The position numbers and the translations under genes were made by a program. A stretch of DNA of 64,000 nt from Thalassobacillus devorans (lineage in GTDB: Bacteria; Bacillota; Bacilli; Bacillales; Halobacillaceae), in assembly GCF_900176565.1 (NCBI RefSeq), contig NZ_FXEH01000006.1, forward strand, positions 992,001 through 1,056,000, in the 5' to 3' direction. The notes beneath the pieces are model-generated. The model saw only the letters and a program-made list of their open reading frames with translations. It was not told the origin of the DNA and made no database searches. Of the stretch, positions 7,846 to 16,945 are shown one piece after another. Every line of letters begins with the position of its first letter. The first letter of the stretch is position 1.

Positions 7846-9123
7846 TTAATGTCCGACTGATCGCATGACAAATTCGAATAAGAACATCATGGCTATGAAT
7901 ACGACTGGGAAAGATAATTCCCTTTGTTTGCCAATCGCCAGCTTTACCAGCGGATAGGCGATGAATCCAAAAGCCATCCCATCAGCAATCGAATACGTGA
8001 AAGGAATCATGACAATGATCAAGAAAGCAGGCATTGTCTCGGATAACTGATCAAATTCGATATGTTTGATGTTCTGCACCATCAAAGCCCCGACAATAAT
8101 CAAAATCGGGCTGATAGCAGTAGCTGGAACCACCGATATCCATGGTATCAATAATAACGTGGCGAGGAACAGGATAGCCATTGTAAATGCTGCGCGGCCG
8201 GTTTTCCCTTTTGATGCAATGACAGCGGCACTTTCAGCGGATGATACCGTTGGGGAAGTGCCAAGAAAACCACTTGCAAGTGCCGAAAAAGCGGTTGCTT
8301 TATAAGCGCGTTTGAACTTGCTTTCATCTCCCAGCATCGCAAGTTGTCCATGTATCAGGCCCATATTCTCAAATATCAGCACGATACTTAACGGGAAGAC
8401 AGCCATCCAAAAGGTCAAAGTCCCGATTCCTTCAAACGAAGGCACCCAGATGAAAGACCCCATATCCATGGAAATGCCTGTTCCCGGTTCGCCAAGCAGT
8501 CCAAAAAAGTAGGCAATCACGGTTCCGATGATCATCGTGACCAGGAAGTTGCCGGGAACGTTTCTTGTGAACAGAAATATCCCGATGAATAAGGTCAACA
8601 GGCTGGTAATCACCATTTCGGAAGAAGGGTTTCCCAGTGCAATCAAGGAGTGTTCCCCTCTGACAACCAGCCCACCTTTTTCAAGACCGATCAGGGTCAG
8701 GAACAACCCAAGTCCTACTGTGATGGCATGCTTCAGGGAATCTGGAATCGCTTCTTTCAGCCACTCCCCGAGTTTCGTAAATGCCGTCACAAGGAAAATC
8801 AAAGAAGATACGATGACGACTGCCAGCCCTTCCTGGAAGCTCATACCGGTGCCTTCGACTATCGTATAGGCGAACAGGGCGTTGACTCCCATCCCTGGTA
8901 TCAGCACCATCGGGGCATTAGCGAGCCACCCCATCAGCAATGTACCGACAAAGCTGGCAAGGATGGTAGCGACCATCGCATTCTCGACGCCGATCCCTGC
9001 ATCGTTCAGGATCGAGCTATTGACTGCTACAATGTAGACAGTTGTAAAATAGCCGATCAGACCAGCAAGGATGTCATTTTTCCACGGAGCAGCATCAATG
9101 GCATGTTTACGCTTGTTAAACAT
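7846..9123 (-). CDS. NCS2-family (AzgA-type) purine base permease
   Basis: Multi-pass inner-membrane proton symporter of 425 residues with about 12-14 hydrophobic segments. It is assigned to the adenine/guanine/hypoxanthine branch of NCS2 (PbuG, PbuO and AzgA relatives) from the N-terminus (GLIGYFTTVYIVAVNSSIL), the IPGMGVNALFAYT stretch (family motif PGMG.NA.F) and LGTSPTVSSAESAAVIA (family motif TSP...ES..G). YtiP/PbuO is the closest type I recall, but substrate among purines is not decidable. It is the only host gene on the minus strand in the first half apart from the transposase. It has its own promoter and terminator and diverges from sdaAB. No purine riboswitch was found upstream. Confidence 0.85.
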   Translation of the reverse strand: MFNKRKHAIDAAPWKNDILAGLIGYFTTVYIVAVNSSILNDAGIGVENAMVATILASFVGTLLMGWLANAPMVLIPGMGVNALFAYTIVEGTGMSFQEGLAVVIVSSLIFLVTAFTKLGEWLKEAIPDSLKHAITVGLGLFLTLIGLEKGGLVVRGEHSLIALGNPSSEMVITSLLTLFIGIFLFTRNVPGNFLVTMIIGTVIAYFFGLLGEPGTGISMDMGSFIWVPSFEGIGTLTFWMAVFPLSIVLIFENMGLIHGQLAMLGDESKFKRAYKATAFSALASGFLGTSPTVSSAESAAVIASKGKTGRAAFTMAILFLATLLLIPWISVVPATAISPILIIVGALMVQNIKHIEFDQLSETMPAFLIIVMIPFTYSIADGMAFGFIAYPLVKLAIGKQRELSFPVVFIAMMFLFEFVMRSVGH

Positions 9124-9188
9124 GGTTTACTCCTCTATATATTTGTAGCCCTCTCCCACCCGGTTGTTCATGCAACCCACAAAGTTTA

Positions 9189-9217
9189 ATTATAATACCT
9201 CATTCGTATTCTGGCAA
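9189..9217 (-). promoter_or_regulatory. Sigma-A promoter of the NCS2 permease
   Basis: On the minus strand TTGCCA (9212-9217) is followed by a 17-bp spacer and TATAAT (9189-9194). The leader to the start codon includes a small GGGTTG/CAACC hairpin and then the ribosome binding site. Confidence 0.75.
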
Positions 9218-9256
9218 TACCTTCAACTTTATGGTAAAAATAGTAGGGAATACTCC

Positions 9257-9285
9257 TGTTCAAGTAAACGTTTTCCCGCTAAAAT
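9257..9285 (+). promoter_or_regulatory. Possible promoter of sdaAB with a cre-like sequence
   Basis: TGTTCA (9257-9262), a 17-bp spacer and TAAAAT (9280-9285). The -35 is weak. The spacer contains AGTAAACGTTTTCC (9263-9276), which resembles the CcpA cre consensus with about two mismatches. Both calls are tentative. Confidence 0.35.
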
Positions 9286-9354
9286 AGAATAGGGAATAAG
9301 CGTGTGTAGATACCATACATAACGGCTTATCTTGTGGAAGGGAAAGGTGATTGG

Positions 9355-10017
9355 ATGAAATATAAATCAGTTTTCGATATTATGGGTCCGGTTATGATCG
9401 GACCATCTAGTTCACATACAGCTGGAGCAGCCAGAATCGGACGGGCTGCAAGGAACCTGTTCGGACGGGAACCGAAGTGGGCAGAAATTCATTTGTACGG
9501 TTCTTTTGCCCGAACCTATAAAGGCCACGGTACAGACGTTGCCATCGTCGGCGGATTATTGGATTATGATACGCACGATACCCGGATCAGGGATGCGTTA
9601 GATACAGCAAAACAAAAAGGAATGAAAGTGAGATTTCATGAAGAAGAATCTCATACCGACCATCCGAATACAGCGAGAATACGTATCGGTGACGATAAAG
9701 GAGACCTGGAGCTTGTCGGAATCTCCATTGGCGGAGGTATGGCGGAAATCACGGAGCTGAACGGCTTTGAATTACGTTTATCCGGAAGCCACCCGGCTGT
9801 CCTGTTGATTCATAATGACAGGTACGGAGCGATTGCGTCTGTTACCGGTATATTGGCACGACATGAAATCAATATCGGACATATGGAAGTGTCACGCAAG
9901 CAGGAAGGCCAGCAGGCGTTGATGGTGATCGAAGTCGATCAAAACATAGACGAAAGCATTTTGAAAGAGCTGGAGAGAGCAGACCATATCTTACAGGTTG
10001 CCAAGATCGTCGACTAA
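9355..10017 (+). CDS. sdaAB: L-serine ammonia-lyase, iron-sulfur-dependent, beta subunit
   Basis: Small subunit of the two-chain L-serine dehydratase that converts serine to pyruvate and ammonia. The start is placed at ATG 9355 (MKYKSVFDIMGP) behind GGAAAGGTG; a GTG at 9334 is in frame but has no better site. The N-terminal SDH_beta domain shows GPVMIGPSSSHTAGAARIGR. The C-terminal ACT domain (about residues 145-220) contains LLIHNDRYGAIASVTGILA and may sense serine. The gene is 18 bp upstream of sdaAA, forming an operon with it. In B. subtilis this pair follows yloV directly; here about 7.5 kb of accessory DNA lies between. Confidence 0.92.
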   Translation: MKYKSVFDIMGPVMIGPSSSHTAGAARIGRAARNLFGREPKWAEIHLYGSFARTYKGHGTDVAIVGGLLDYDTHDTRIRDALDTAKQKGMKVRFHEEESHTDHPNTARIRIGDDKGDLELVGISIGGGMAEITELNGFELRLSGSHPAVLLIHNDRYGAIASVTGILARHEINIGHMEVSRKQEGQQALMVIEVDQNIDESILKELERADHILQVAKIVD

Positions 10018-10035
10018 TAGAAAGGAGCATGATTT

Positions 10036-10920
10036 ATGTTTCGTAATGTAGCTGAACTCGTCGAAATGGCGGAAAGCGAAGGCATTCAAATATCAGAAGT
10101 GATGATTCGTCAGGAAATGGAAGTAAAAGAGAAGACACGGGAAGAGGTTGTCGGACAGATGGAACGCAATCTCGATGTTATGGAAAAAGCGGTCGAAGAT
10201 GGCTTGAAAGGGGTAAAATCTCACAGTGGTTTAACTGGCGGGGACGCTGTACTGCTGCAGGAGTATATGAAAAACCACGAACCTTTGTCCGGTACGATTC
10301 TGCTTGATGCTGTCAGTAAAGCCGTAGCTACCAATGAAGTCAATGCCGCAATGGGAACCATCTGTGCCACGCCTACTGCGGGAAGTGCCGGATGTGTTCC
10401 GGGTACGCTATTTGCAGTGAAAAATAAACTGAACCCGACGAGAGAACAAATGGTACGTTATCTTTTTACCTCCGGAGCATTCGGCTTTGTTGTTGCCAAT
10501 AATGCATCTATTTCCGGGGCTGCCGGCGGCTGTCAGGCGGAAGTAGGTTCTGCTGCCGGAATGGCTGCTGCTGCTATCGTGGAGATGGCTGGCGGTACAC
10601 CATCGCAGTCAGCAGAGGCAATGGCCATTACATTAAAAAATATGCTCGGACTTGTTTGTGATCCGGTTGCCGGTCTCGTTGAAGTTCCTTGTGTGAAAAG
10701 AAATGCCATGGGCGCCTCCAACGCAATTACAGCAGCGGATATGGCACTGGCAGGCATTACAAGCCGGATTCCATGTGACGAAGTGATCGATGCGATGTAT
10801 AAAATCGGACAGACCATGCCTGTGGCTTTAAGAGAAACAGCCCAGGGGGGGCTTGCTGCGACACCGACAGGCAGGGAGCTAGAAGCGAAAGTGTACGGAA
10901 TTTCTTTGAAGAAAGAGTGA
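10036..10920 (+). CDS. sdaAA: L-serine ammonia-lyase, iron-sulfur-dependent, alpha subunit
   Basis: Catalytic subunit, 294 residues, carrying the cysteines expected to hold the [4Fe-4S] cluster: GTICATPTAGSAGC in the middle and GLVCDPVAGLVEVPC further on. A SHSGLTGGDA motif near residue 60 is also conserved. The ATG has an AAAGGAGCATG site. It ends 4 bp before the recG start, so recG is probably cotranscribed. Confidence 0.94.
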   Translation: MFRNVAELVEMAESEGIQISEVMIRQEMEVKEKTREEVVGQMERNLDVMEKAVEDGLKGVKSHSGLTGGDAVLLQEYMKNHEPLSGTILLDAVSKAVATNEVNAAMGTICATPTAGSAGCVPGTLFAVKNKLNPTREQMVRYLFTSGAFGFVVANNASISGAAGGCQAEVGSAAGMAAAAIVEMAGGTPSQSAEAMAITLKNMLGLVCDPVAGLVEVPCVKRNAMGASNAITAADMALAGITSRIPCDEVIDAMYKIGQTMPVALRETAQGGLAATPTGRELEAKVYGISLKKE

Positions 10921-10924
10921 TAGT

Positions 10925-12961
10925 GTGTTGACGCAACCAGTTTCTGAGGTGAATGGTGTCGGGGAAAAATTGACAGAAACCTTGAATGAACTAGGAGTTT
11001 ACACAGTAGAAGATCTTATGTTCTATTTTCCTTATCGCTATGACACCTACGAAGTTAAACCATTGACGGAACTTGTGCATAATGAAAATGCCACGATTGA
11101 AGGGGAGGTCATCGGGGAACCTTCCCTTACTTTTTATGGGCGGAAAAAATCCCGGCTGACAATGACCTTGCAGGTAGATCAATTCGCCGTAAAGGCCGTC
11201 ATGTTCAACCGGGCATTTGCAAAAAAACAGATCAGTGCCGGCGACATTATTACGGTCACGGGAAAATGGGATCAGCACCGGCTTCAAATAACGGTCAGCC
11301 AATACAAGAAAGGACGGGCGGAAGCACAGAACCCGATTCAGCCCGTTTATTCACTGAAAGAAAACATCACCATGAAAAAAATGCGGAAAGTAATCCTGAC
11401 TGCCTTAGAAGCATATGGCCACGAAGTAACAGAGATTCTGCCAGAGCAGCTGATTGACAGCTATAAACTCCCGGAACGAACGAAAGCACTCTGGCAAATG
11501 CATTATCCGGAAAGCCGGGAATTATTAAAACATGCGAGAAGAAGGTTTACGTATGAAGAATTCCTGATTTTCCAGTTAAAAATGCAGCTGTTGAGGAAAA
11601 TGAAGCGGGAAGCTACAGAAGGTAACAGACAGGCCTATGATAATGATAAACTGACAGCCTTTGTAGATTCCTTCCCTTTTGAATTGACCAAAGCGCAAAA
11701 GAGATCGCTGGCAGAAATTTTAAAAGATATGAAATCCCCACATCGGATGAACCGCCTCCTGCAAGGGGACGTGGGATCAGGGAAAACAGCTGTTGCAGCT
11801 ATCGCTCTATATGCTTCCATTACAGCCGGCAATCAGGGTGCGTTGATGGTGCCAACGGAGATACTGGCGGAACAGCATTATGAATCCTTACAGGAAATGT
11901 TCGGTGACCGGGTCAAGATCGTCTTATTGACGGGGTCTATTAAAGGGAAACAGCGAAAAGCTATTCTCGAAGAGATCCGCACCCAAGAGGCAGATATTAT
12001 TGTTGGTACACACGCGCTGATCCAGGAGGAAGTTATCTTTTCCAAACTCGGCCTGGTCATTGTAGATGAGCAGCACCGCTTCGGTGTTAACCAGCGCAGG
12101 ACATTACGGGATAAAGGGCTTCACCCGGACGTTTTGTTCATGACGGCAACCCCGATTCCGAGGACACTTGCTATTACGGCCTTCGGGGATATGGATGTAT
12201 CGGTAATCGATGAAATGCCGGCTGGCCGTAAACCCGTCGAAACCTATTGGGTGAAAGGTGACATGATGGATCGCGTCCTTCAATTCATTCAAAAAGAGGT
12301 TGCCCAGGGCCATCAGGCATATGTTATTTCACCTTTGATCGAGGAATCCGATAAATTGGATATTCAGAATGCTGTCGATTTGCATTACCAGCTGCAGACG
12401 TTTTATGAGCCTGACATCCAAGTAGGGTTGATGCACGGACGCCTTCATCAGGAGGAAAAAGAAGCCGTCATGCAGCAGTTTGTAGACAACGATATCCAGG
12501 TTCTCGTCTCCACGACGGTTGTAGAAGTAGGGGTGAATGTCCCTAATGCGACCGTGATGGTCATTTATGATGCAGAACGTTTTGGTCTCAGTCAGCTGCA
12601 TCAGCTTAGAGGCCGTGTCGGCCGTGGTGATGCGCAGAGCTACTGTATTTTATTGGCAGAGCCAAAAGGCGAAGTCGGCAAGGAACGAATGCGGATCATG
12701 ACAGAGACGACGGATGGGTTTGAATTATCGGAACAGGATCTTCAGCTCCGTGGGCCAGGTGATTTTTTTGGAAAGAAACAAAGTGGCGTCCCGGAATTTA
12801 AAGTCGGGGATATGGTTCATGATTACCGCGCACTCGAGACCGCCCGGCAAGATGCTGCAGATATTATATCTTCCGGTCAGCTGGAGACGGAGAAAGAATG
12901 GACAGCACTGAAAAACATGCTGTACAAGGACGAAGCCCTGCAAGGAGAAATACTGGATTGA
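10925..12961 (+). CDS. recG: ATP-dependent DNA helicase RecG
   Basis: Branch-migration helicase that remodels stalled forks and Holliday junctions. The 678 residues match the family. The N-terminal wedge OB domain spans about residues 50-150. A superfamily-2 helicase core follows, with Walker A GDVGSGKT near 282, DEQHRFG (motif II) near 380, MTATPIPRT (motif III), and motif VI QLRGRVGRG. The C-terminal LRGPGDFFGKKQSG is the characteristic TRG-adjacent motif. The start is GTG at 10925, 4 bp after sdaAA; TTG at 10928 is possible. The gene ends at a strong terminator. Confidence 0.95.
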   Translation: MLTQPVSEVNGVGEKLTETLNELGVYTVEDLMFYFPYRYDTYEVKPLTELVHNENATIEGEVIGEPSLTFYGRKKSRLTMTLQVDQFAVKAVMFNRAFAKKQISAGDIITVTGKWDQHRLQITVSQYKKGRAEAQNPIQPVYSLKENITMKKMRKVILTALEAYGHEVTEILPEQLIDSYKLPERTKALWQMHYPESRELLKHARRRFTYEEFLIFQLKMQLLRKMKREATEGNRQAYDNDKLTAFVDSFPFELTKAQKRSLAEILKDMKSPHRMNRLLQGDVGSGKTAVAAIALYASITAGNQGALMVPTEILAEQHYESLQEMFGDRVKIVLLTGSIKGKQRKAILEEIRTQEADIIVGTHALIQEEVIFSKLGLVIVDEQHRFGVNQRRTLRDKGLHPDVLFMTATPIPRTLAITAFGDMDVSVIDEMPAGRKPVETYWVKGDMMDRVLQFIQKEVAQGHQAYVISPLIEESDKLDIQNAVDLHYQLQTFYEPDIQVGLMHGRLHQEEKEAVMQQFVDNDIQVLVSTTVVEVGVNVPNATVMVIYDAERFGLSQLHQLRGRVGRGDAQSYCILLAEPKGEVGKERMRIMTETTDGFELSEQDLQLRGPGDFFGKKQSGVPEFKVGDMVHDYRALETARQDAADIISSGQLETEKEWTALKNMLYKDEALQGEILD

Positions 12962-12970
12962 TGGAGAAAT

Positions 12971-13054
12971 AGGGTTGTTTCAGTGGCGAAAGACTGATGC
13001 ACCAATGAGTTTGATTGGCGGTATCAGTGTAACGCTACGGAAACAACCTTTTTC
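12971..13054 (+). terminator. Multi-stem intrinsic terminator after recG
   Basis: GGTTGTTTC (12973-12981) pairs with GAAACAACC (13040-13048) ahead of a T run. The loop holds further helices: ACTGAT/ATCAGT and CCAAT/ATTGG. Confidence 0.75.
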
Positions 13055-13080
13055 AAATTTCTACATATTTATGAACTGCA

Positions 13081-13109
13081 TTGCTAATTAAGGAAAAATT
13101 TGATAGAAT
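13081..13109 (+). promoter_or_regulatory. Sigma-A promoter of the dpp-ykf operon
   Basis: TTGCTA (13081-13086), a 17-bp spacer and TAGAAT (13104-13109). The CodY box at 13107-13121 overlaps the -10 and the expected start site. Confidence 0.7.
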
Positions 13110-13121
13110 TTTAAGAAAATT
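13107..13121 (+). promoter_or_regulatory. CodY operator at dppA
   Basis: AATTTTAAGAAAATT matches the CodY consensus AATTTTCWGAAAATT at 14 of 15 positions. It overlaps the dppA -10 and start, so CodY would block polymerase. dpp is a classical CodY target in B. subtilis, and codY itself is at 51620 in this window. Confidence 0.85.
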
Positions 13122-13168
13122 CCCCCAAAAAACTTAACCATTTAAACGACCAAAGGAGTGTTGCATCT

Positions 13169-13993
13169 ATGAAACTATTTCTTTCCGTGGATATGGAAGG
13201 AATAACCGGTCTGCCCGATTATACATATGTAGACTCATCGGAACTGAATTACGACCGGGCCCGCCGCATCATGACAGAAGAGACGAATTACGTAATCGAA
13301 GCAGCCAGGAAATCAGGTTGTGAAGAAGTATTAGTGAATGACAGCCATTCAAAGATGAATAACCTGTTGATCGACCAGCTCCACCCCGATGCTCAACTGA
13401 TTACAGGAGATGTGAAACCGCTGTCAATGGTCCAAAGCCTTGATGACAGTTTCGCAGGAGCAATGTTTATCGGATATCACGCACGAGCCGGTCAGCGGGG
13501 AGTGATGTCCCATTCGATGATTTTCGGAGTAAGAAATTTTTACATAAACGATACCGAAGTAGGGGAATTAGGATTTAACGCCTATATCGCCGGTTATTAC
13601 GGCGTGCCGGTATTATTAGTCGCTGGCGATGACTGCGCAGCCAAAGAAGCAGAGGCGCTTATACCAAACATAACGACAGCTGTCGTCAAAGAAACCATAT
13701 CACGATCGTCAGTGAAAAGCCTTACCCCGGAAAAAGCGGGAGAGCTGATCCAGGAAAAAGTTACGGCAGCCCTGAAAAAACGTAACCTGGTCAAGCCGCT
13801 GACACCTCCTGATAACCCGGTACTGCGGATAGAATTTAATAATTACGGCCAGGCAGAATGGGCAAACCTGATGCCAAATACAGAAATTGAACCAGGCACC
13901 ACCATTGTGAAATATAAAGCAAAAGATATCATAGAAGCCTATCAGGCGATGATCGTCATGACTGAACTGGCGATGCATACGTCTTTCAGTTAG
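13169..13993 (+). CDS. dppA: D-aminopeptidase DppA (peptidase family M55)
   Basis: Cytosolic zinc peptidase that releases N-terminal D-amino acids, preferring D-Ala-D-Ala. The 274 residues match B. subtilis DppA, and all five zinc ligands are at the same numbers: Asp8, Glu10 (SVDMEG), His60 (NDSH), His104 (GYHA) and Glu133. His115 (VMSHSM) is also kept. The ATG has an AAAGGAGTG site. It is first in the nine-gene dpp-ykf operon and is followed at 13 bp by dppB. Expression is likely CodY-repressed in rich medium. Confidence 0.94.
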   Translation: MKLFLSVDMEGITGLPDYTYVDSSELNYDRARRIMTEETNYVIEAARKSGCEEVLVNDSHSKMNNLLIDQLHPDAQLITGDVKPLSMVQSLDDSFAGAMFIGYHARAGQRGVMSHSMIFGVRNFYINDTEVGELGFNAYIAGYYGVPVLLVAGDDCAAKEAEALIPNITTAVVKETISRSSVKSLTPEKAGELIQEKVTAALKKRNLVKPLTPPDNPVLRIEFNNYGQAEWANLMPNTEIEPGTTIVKYKAKDIIEAYQAMIVMTELAMHTSFS

Positions 13994-14006
13994 GGAGGGT
14001 GCCTAT

Positions 14007-14939
14007 ATGACAAAGTACATAATCAAACGTTTTCTGATCATGATCGGAACCGTATTAATCATTGCTACATTGACTTTCTTTTTGATGCATGCCATTCCAG
14101 GTTCACCATTCAACGAAGAAAGAAACTCTAATGAAGTGGTCCAGGCTAACCTTGAAGCGCATTACCATTTAAATGAACCATTATTTATCCAATATCTTAT
14201 CTACCTGAAATCGATTGCTACGCTGGACTTCGGACCATCGATCAAACACCCGACACAGACAGTCAATGATTTATTAGGGAGAGGCTTTCCGATTTCCTTC
14301 GAATTAGGGATTGTCACTATTCTCGTTGCTGTTATTTCAGGGATTATCCTCGGTGTATTGGCAGCTTTAAAACATAACGGTATCATCGATTATTTGGCAA
14401 TGACGATAGCTGTCCTGGGTATTTCTATTCCAAACTTCGTGTTAGCCACCTTGTTAATTCAAAAACTTGCAGTCGATTGGGACATCTTTCCCGCTGCCAC
14501 CTGGTCGAGTCCCTTACATATGGTACTGCCGACGCTGGCGCTCGCGACAGGACCGATGGCCATCATTGCAAGACTGACACGCTCGAGCATGCTTGAGGTT
14601 TTGACACAGGATTATATTAAAACTGCAAGAGCAAAAGGCCTGATGCCGTATAAGATTATTATCAAACACGCATTGAAAAATGCCCTGATGCCCGTAGTCA
14701 CGATTTTAGGCACGCTGTTAGCAGGAATTCTAACCGGTACATTCGTCATTGAAAAGATTTTCGCAATTCCTGGCATGGGACGATATTTCATCGAAAGCAT
14801 CAACCAGAGGGATTATCCTGTAATCATGGGGACTACTGTCTTCTACAGTTTTTTCCTGGTTTTCATGTTATTTTTGGTCGATATCGCCTATGGCTTGCTG
14901 GATCCTAGAATAAAGATGCATAAGAAGGAAGGGGAATGA
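14007..14939 (+). CDS. dppB: Dipeptide ABC transporter permease DppB
   Basis: Inner-membrane permease of the Opp/Dpp family, 310 residues. An N-terminal membrane segment (about residues 9-29) precedes the long extracytoplasmic loop, then come five more helices. The coupling-helix EAA-type motif is IKTARAKGLMPYKIIIKHALKNAL near 210-235. C-terminal FAIPGMGRYFIESINQRDYPVIMG is typical. It overlaps dppC by 4 bp (ATGA), implying translational coupling. Confidence 0.93.
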   Translation: MTKYIIKRFLIMIGTVLIIATLTFFLMHAIPGSPFNEERNSNEVVQANLEAHYHLNEPLFIQYLIYLKSIATLDFGPSIKHPTQTVNDLLGRGFPISFELGIVTILVAVISGIILGVLAALKHNGIIDYLAMTIAVLGISIPNFVLATLLIQKLAVDWDIFPAATWSSPLHMVLPTLALATGPMAIIARLTRSSMLEVLTQDYIKTARAKGLMPYKIIIKHALKNALMPVVTILGTLLAGILTGTFVIEKIFAIPGMGRYFIESINQRDYPVIMGTTVFYSFFLVFMLFLVDIAYGLLDPRIKMHKKEGE

Positions 14940-15904
14940 GCATGAACCACCTTGCAGAAAAACAAAAGAAACATTCTCCTGCTGGCAATGATATTCCAGA
15001 TGAATGGTTCAAACCTAAAGAAAAAAATGAAAACGACTCAGAAAAAGTTGTTCGTCCATCCCTATCTTACTGGCAGGATGCATGGCGCAGGCTGCTAAAG
15101 AACAAACTTGCCATTGGCGGACTGGTTTTTCTGATTTTTTTAACCTTTATGGCAATTTTTGGACCGATGCTTTCCCCTTATAGTGTGAGTGAAAGTGTCC
15201 GGGCCAATCAAAATCAGCCACCTTCTCCCAGTCATTGGTTTGGGACGGATAACCTTGGGAGAGATGTATTTACCCGGACATGGTACGGAGCGAGAATTTC
15301 TTTGTTTGTCGGATTGATGGCAGCTTTGATCGATTTTTTTATCGGTGTTATCTATGGAGGTATTGCCGGTTATAAAGGCGGTCGTACGGATAATGTCATG
15401 ATGCGCATTATTGAAATTTTATACGGGCTTCCTTATTTACTGGTTGTTATCCTGTTATTGGTTGTAATGGGACCTAGCCTTATGACGATCATTATCGCCC
15501 TGACAGTGACAGGGTGGGTTGGGATGGCCCGTATCGTGAGGGGACAGGTCATGCAAATAAAAAATTATGAGTTTGTATTGGCATCTAAATCATTCGGGAC
15601 AAAAACCTCGCGTATTATCCGGAAGAACCTTCTTCCAAACACAATGGGTCCGATCATTGTACAAATGACCCTCACAGTCCCGACAGCGATCTTTGCGGAG
15701 GCATTTTTGAGCTTCTTGGGACTTGGCATACAATCCCCATATGCCAGCTGGGGTGTAATGGCCAATGACGCATTAGGTACGATACTGTCCGGCCATTGGT
15801 GGAGGCTGTTTTTCCCGGCATTTTTTATTTCTGCAACGATGTTTGCTTTTAACGTACTTGGAGACGGGCTTCAGGATGCACTTGATCCTAAGCTCAGGAG
15901 GTGA
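14936..15904 (+). CDS. dppC: Dipeptide ABC transporter permease DppC
   Basis: Second permease subunit, 322 residues. A longer hydrophilic N-terminus of about 55 residues precedes the OppC_N segment (WRRLLKNKLAIGGLVFLIFL). The motif HWFGTDNLGRDVFTR and the EAA loop (YEFVLASKSFGTKTSRIIRKNLLPN) follow. The end, LGDGLQDALDPKLRR, is nearly invariant in the family. It overlaps the preceding gene by 4 bp and is followed directly by dppD. Confidence 0.93.
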   Translation: MSMNHLAEKQKKHSPAGNDIPDEWFKPKEKNENDSEKVVRPSLSYWQDAWRRLLKNKLAIGGLVFLIFLTFMAIFGPMLSPYSVSESVRANQNQPPSPSHWFGTDNLGRDVFTRTWYGARISLFVGLMAALIDFFIGVIYGGIAGYKGGRTDNVMMRIIEILYGLPYLLVVILLLVVMGPSLMTIIIALTVTGWVGMARIVRGQVMQIKNYEFVLASKSFGTKTSRIIRKNLLPNTMGPIIVQMTLTVPTAIFAEAFLSFLGLGIQSPYASWGVMANDALGTILSGHWWRLFFPAFFISATMFAFNVLGDGLQDALDPKLRR

Positions 15905-15909
15905 CAACA

Positions 15910-16905
15910 TTGGAAAAATTACTGGAAGTTAGAGACCTTGAAGTTTCCTTTTTAACTTATGGAGGGGAAGTACAAGCTGTCAGGGGTGTCAGCTTTGACT
16001 TACATAGAGGTGAGACGCTGGCGATTGTAGGTGAATCGGGGTGTGGCAAGAGTGTAACAGCAAACTCGATCATGCGCCTGATCCCCCAGCCACCCGGACG
16101 TATAACGAATGGAACTATTCAATTCAAAGACAAAGAGCTAATCACCCTCCCTGAAAATCAGATGAGAAAGATTAGAGGCGTAGACATATCGATGATTTTT
16201 CAGGACCCGATGACAGCGCTGAATCCTACCTTGACGGTCGGGAACCAGCTTACAGAAGGATTGAAACAGCATACTTCTGTTTCTGCCAAACAAGCAAAGC
16301 AAAAAGCTGTGGAACTTCTTGACTTAGTCGGTATCCCTAACCCTGAGGAACGCCTCAGCCTGTATCCTCACCAGTTCAGTGGAGGTATGCGACAGCGTAT
16401 TGTAATTGCAATGGCACTCATTTGCGAACCGGAACTGTTGATTGCCGATGAACCGACCACTGCGCTCGATGTCACCATTCAGGCGCAAATACTGGAATTA
16501 TTCGAGCGTATTCAGGAACAGACAGGGGTAGCGATTATATTGATTACCCATGATTTGGGTGTTGTAGCGAAAATTGCTGACCGGATTGCGGTAATGTATG
16601 CCGGTAAGATCATCGAAGTTGGTACGAAGAAAGAAATTTTCTACCAGTCTCAGCATCCTTATACGAAAGGATTGTTAAATTCTGTTCCGCGATTGGACAG
16701 GAGAGAAGGAAAGCTGATACCAATCGATGGAACTCCTCCGGATTTATTTTCACCGCCGGCAGGGTGCCCTTTCACTGCAAGGTGTCCAAAGGCGATGGAA
16801 GTGTGTGACCGCGTTTACCCATTGGAGACAAAACTCTCATCCACACACGAGGTTGAATGCTGGCTTCAGGATGAACGTGCGAATAAATTGTTGGCTTCCA
16901 AGTGA
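15910..16905 (+). CDS. dppD: Dipeptide ABC transporter ATP-binding protein DppD
   Basis: Cytoplasmic ATPase. The start is best placed at TTG 15910, 8 nt after AGGAGG; the GTG at 15901 overlaps that site. Walker A is GESGCGKS, the signature is FSGGMRQRI, Walker B is [12 protein letters not shown] and the switch is THDLG. The C-terminal oligopeptide-transporter extension has [14 protein letters not shown], a Cys cluster that binds Fe-S in some homologues. It has 331 residues. Its partner ATPase is not adjacent but at the end of the operon (21701-22714). Confidence 0.92.
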   Translation: MEKLLEVRDLEVSFLTYGGEVQAVRGVSFDLHRGETLAIVGESGCGKSVTANSIMRLIPQPPGRITNGTIQFKDKELITLPENQMRKIRGVDISMIFQDPMTALNPTLTVGNQLTEGLKQHTSVSAKQAKQKAVELLDLVGIPNPEERLSLYPHQFSGGMRQRIVIAMALICEPELLIADEPTTALDVTIQAQILELFERIQEQTGVAIILITHDLGVVAKIADRIAVMYAGKIIEVGTKKEIFYQSQHPYTKGLLNSVPRLDRREGKLIPIDGTPPDLFSPPAGCPFTARCPKAMEVCDRVYPLETKLSSTHEVECWLQDERANKLLASK

Positions 16906-16945
16906 GGCCTCAAGATAAATACATATTCAGAAGGGAGAAAAAGAA

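Noticed and set aside
8650-9189. 179-codon plus-strand frame opposite the NCS2 permease
   Set aside because: It is antisense to a clear membrane protein and rich in Asp, His and Gln, as expected for a shadow of hydrophobic codons.
9124-9330. Purine riboswitch ahead of the NCS2 permease
   Set aside because: The conserved junction bases and loop-loop pairing of the purine aptamer are not seen; only one small hairpin is present.
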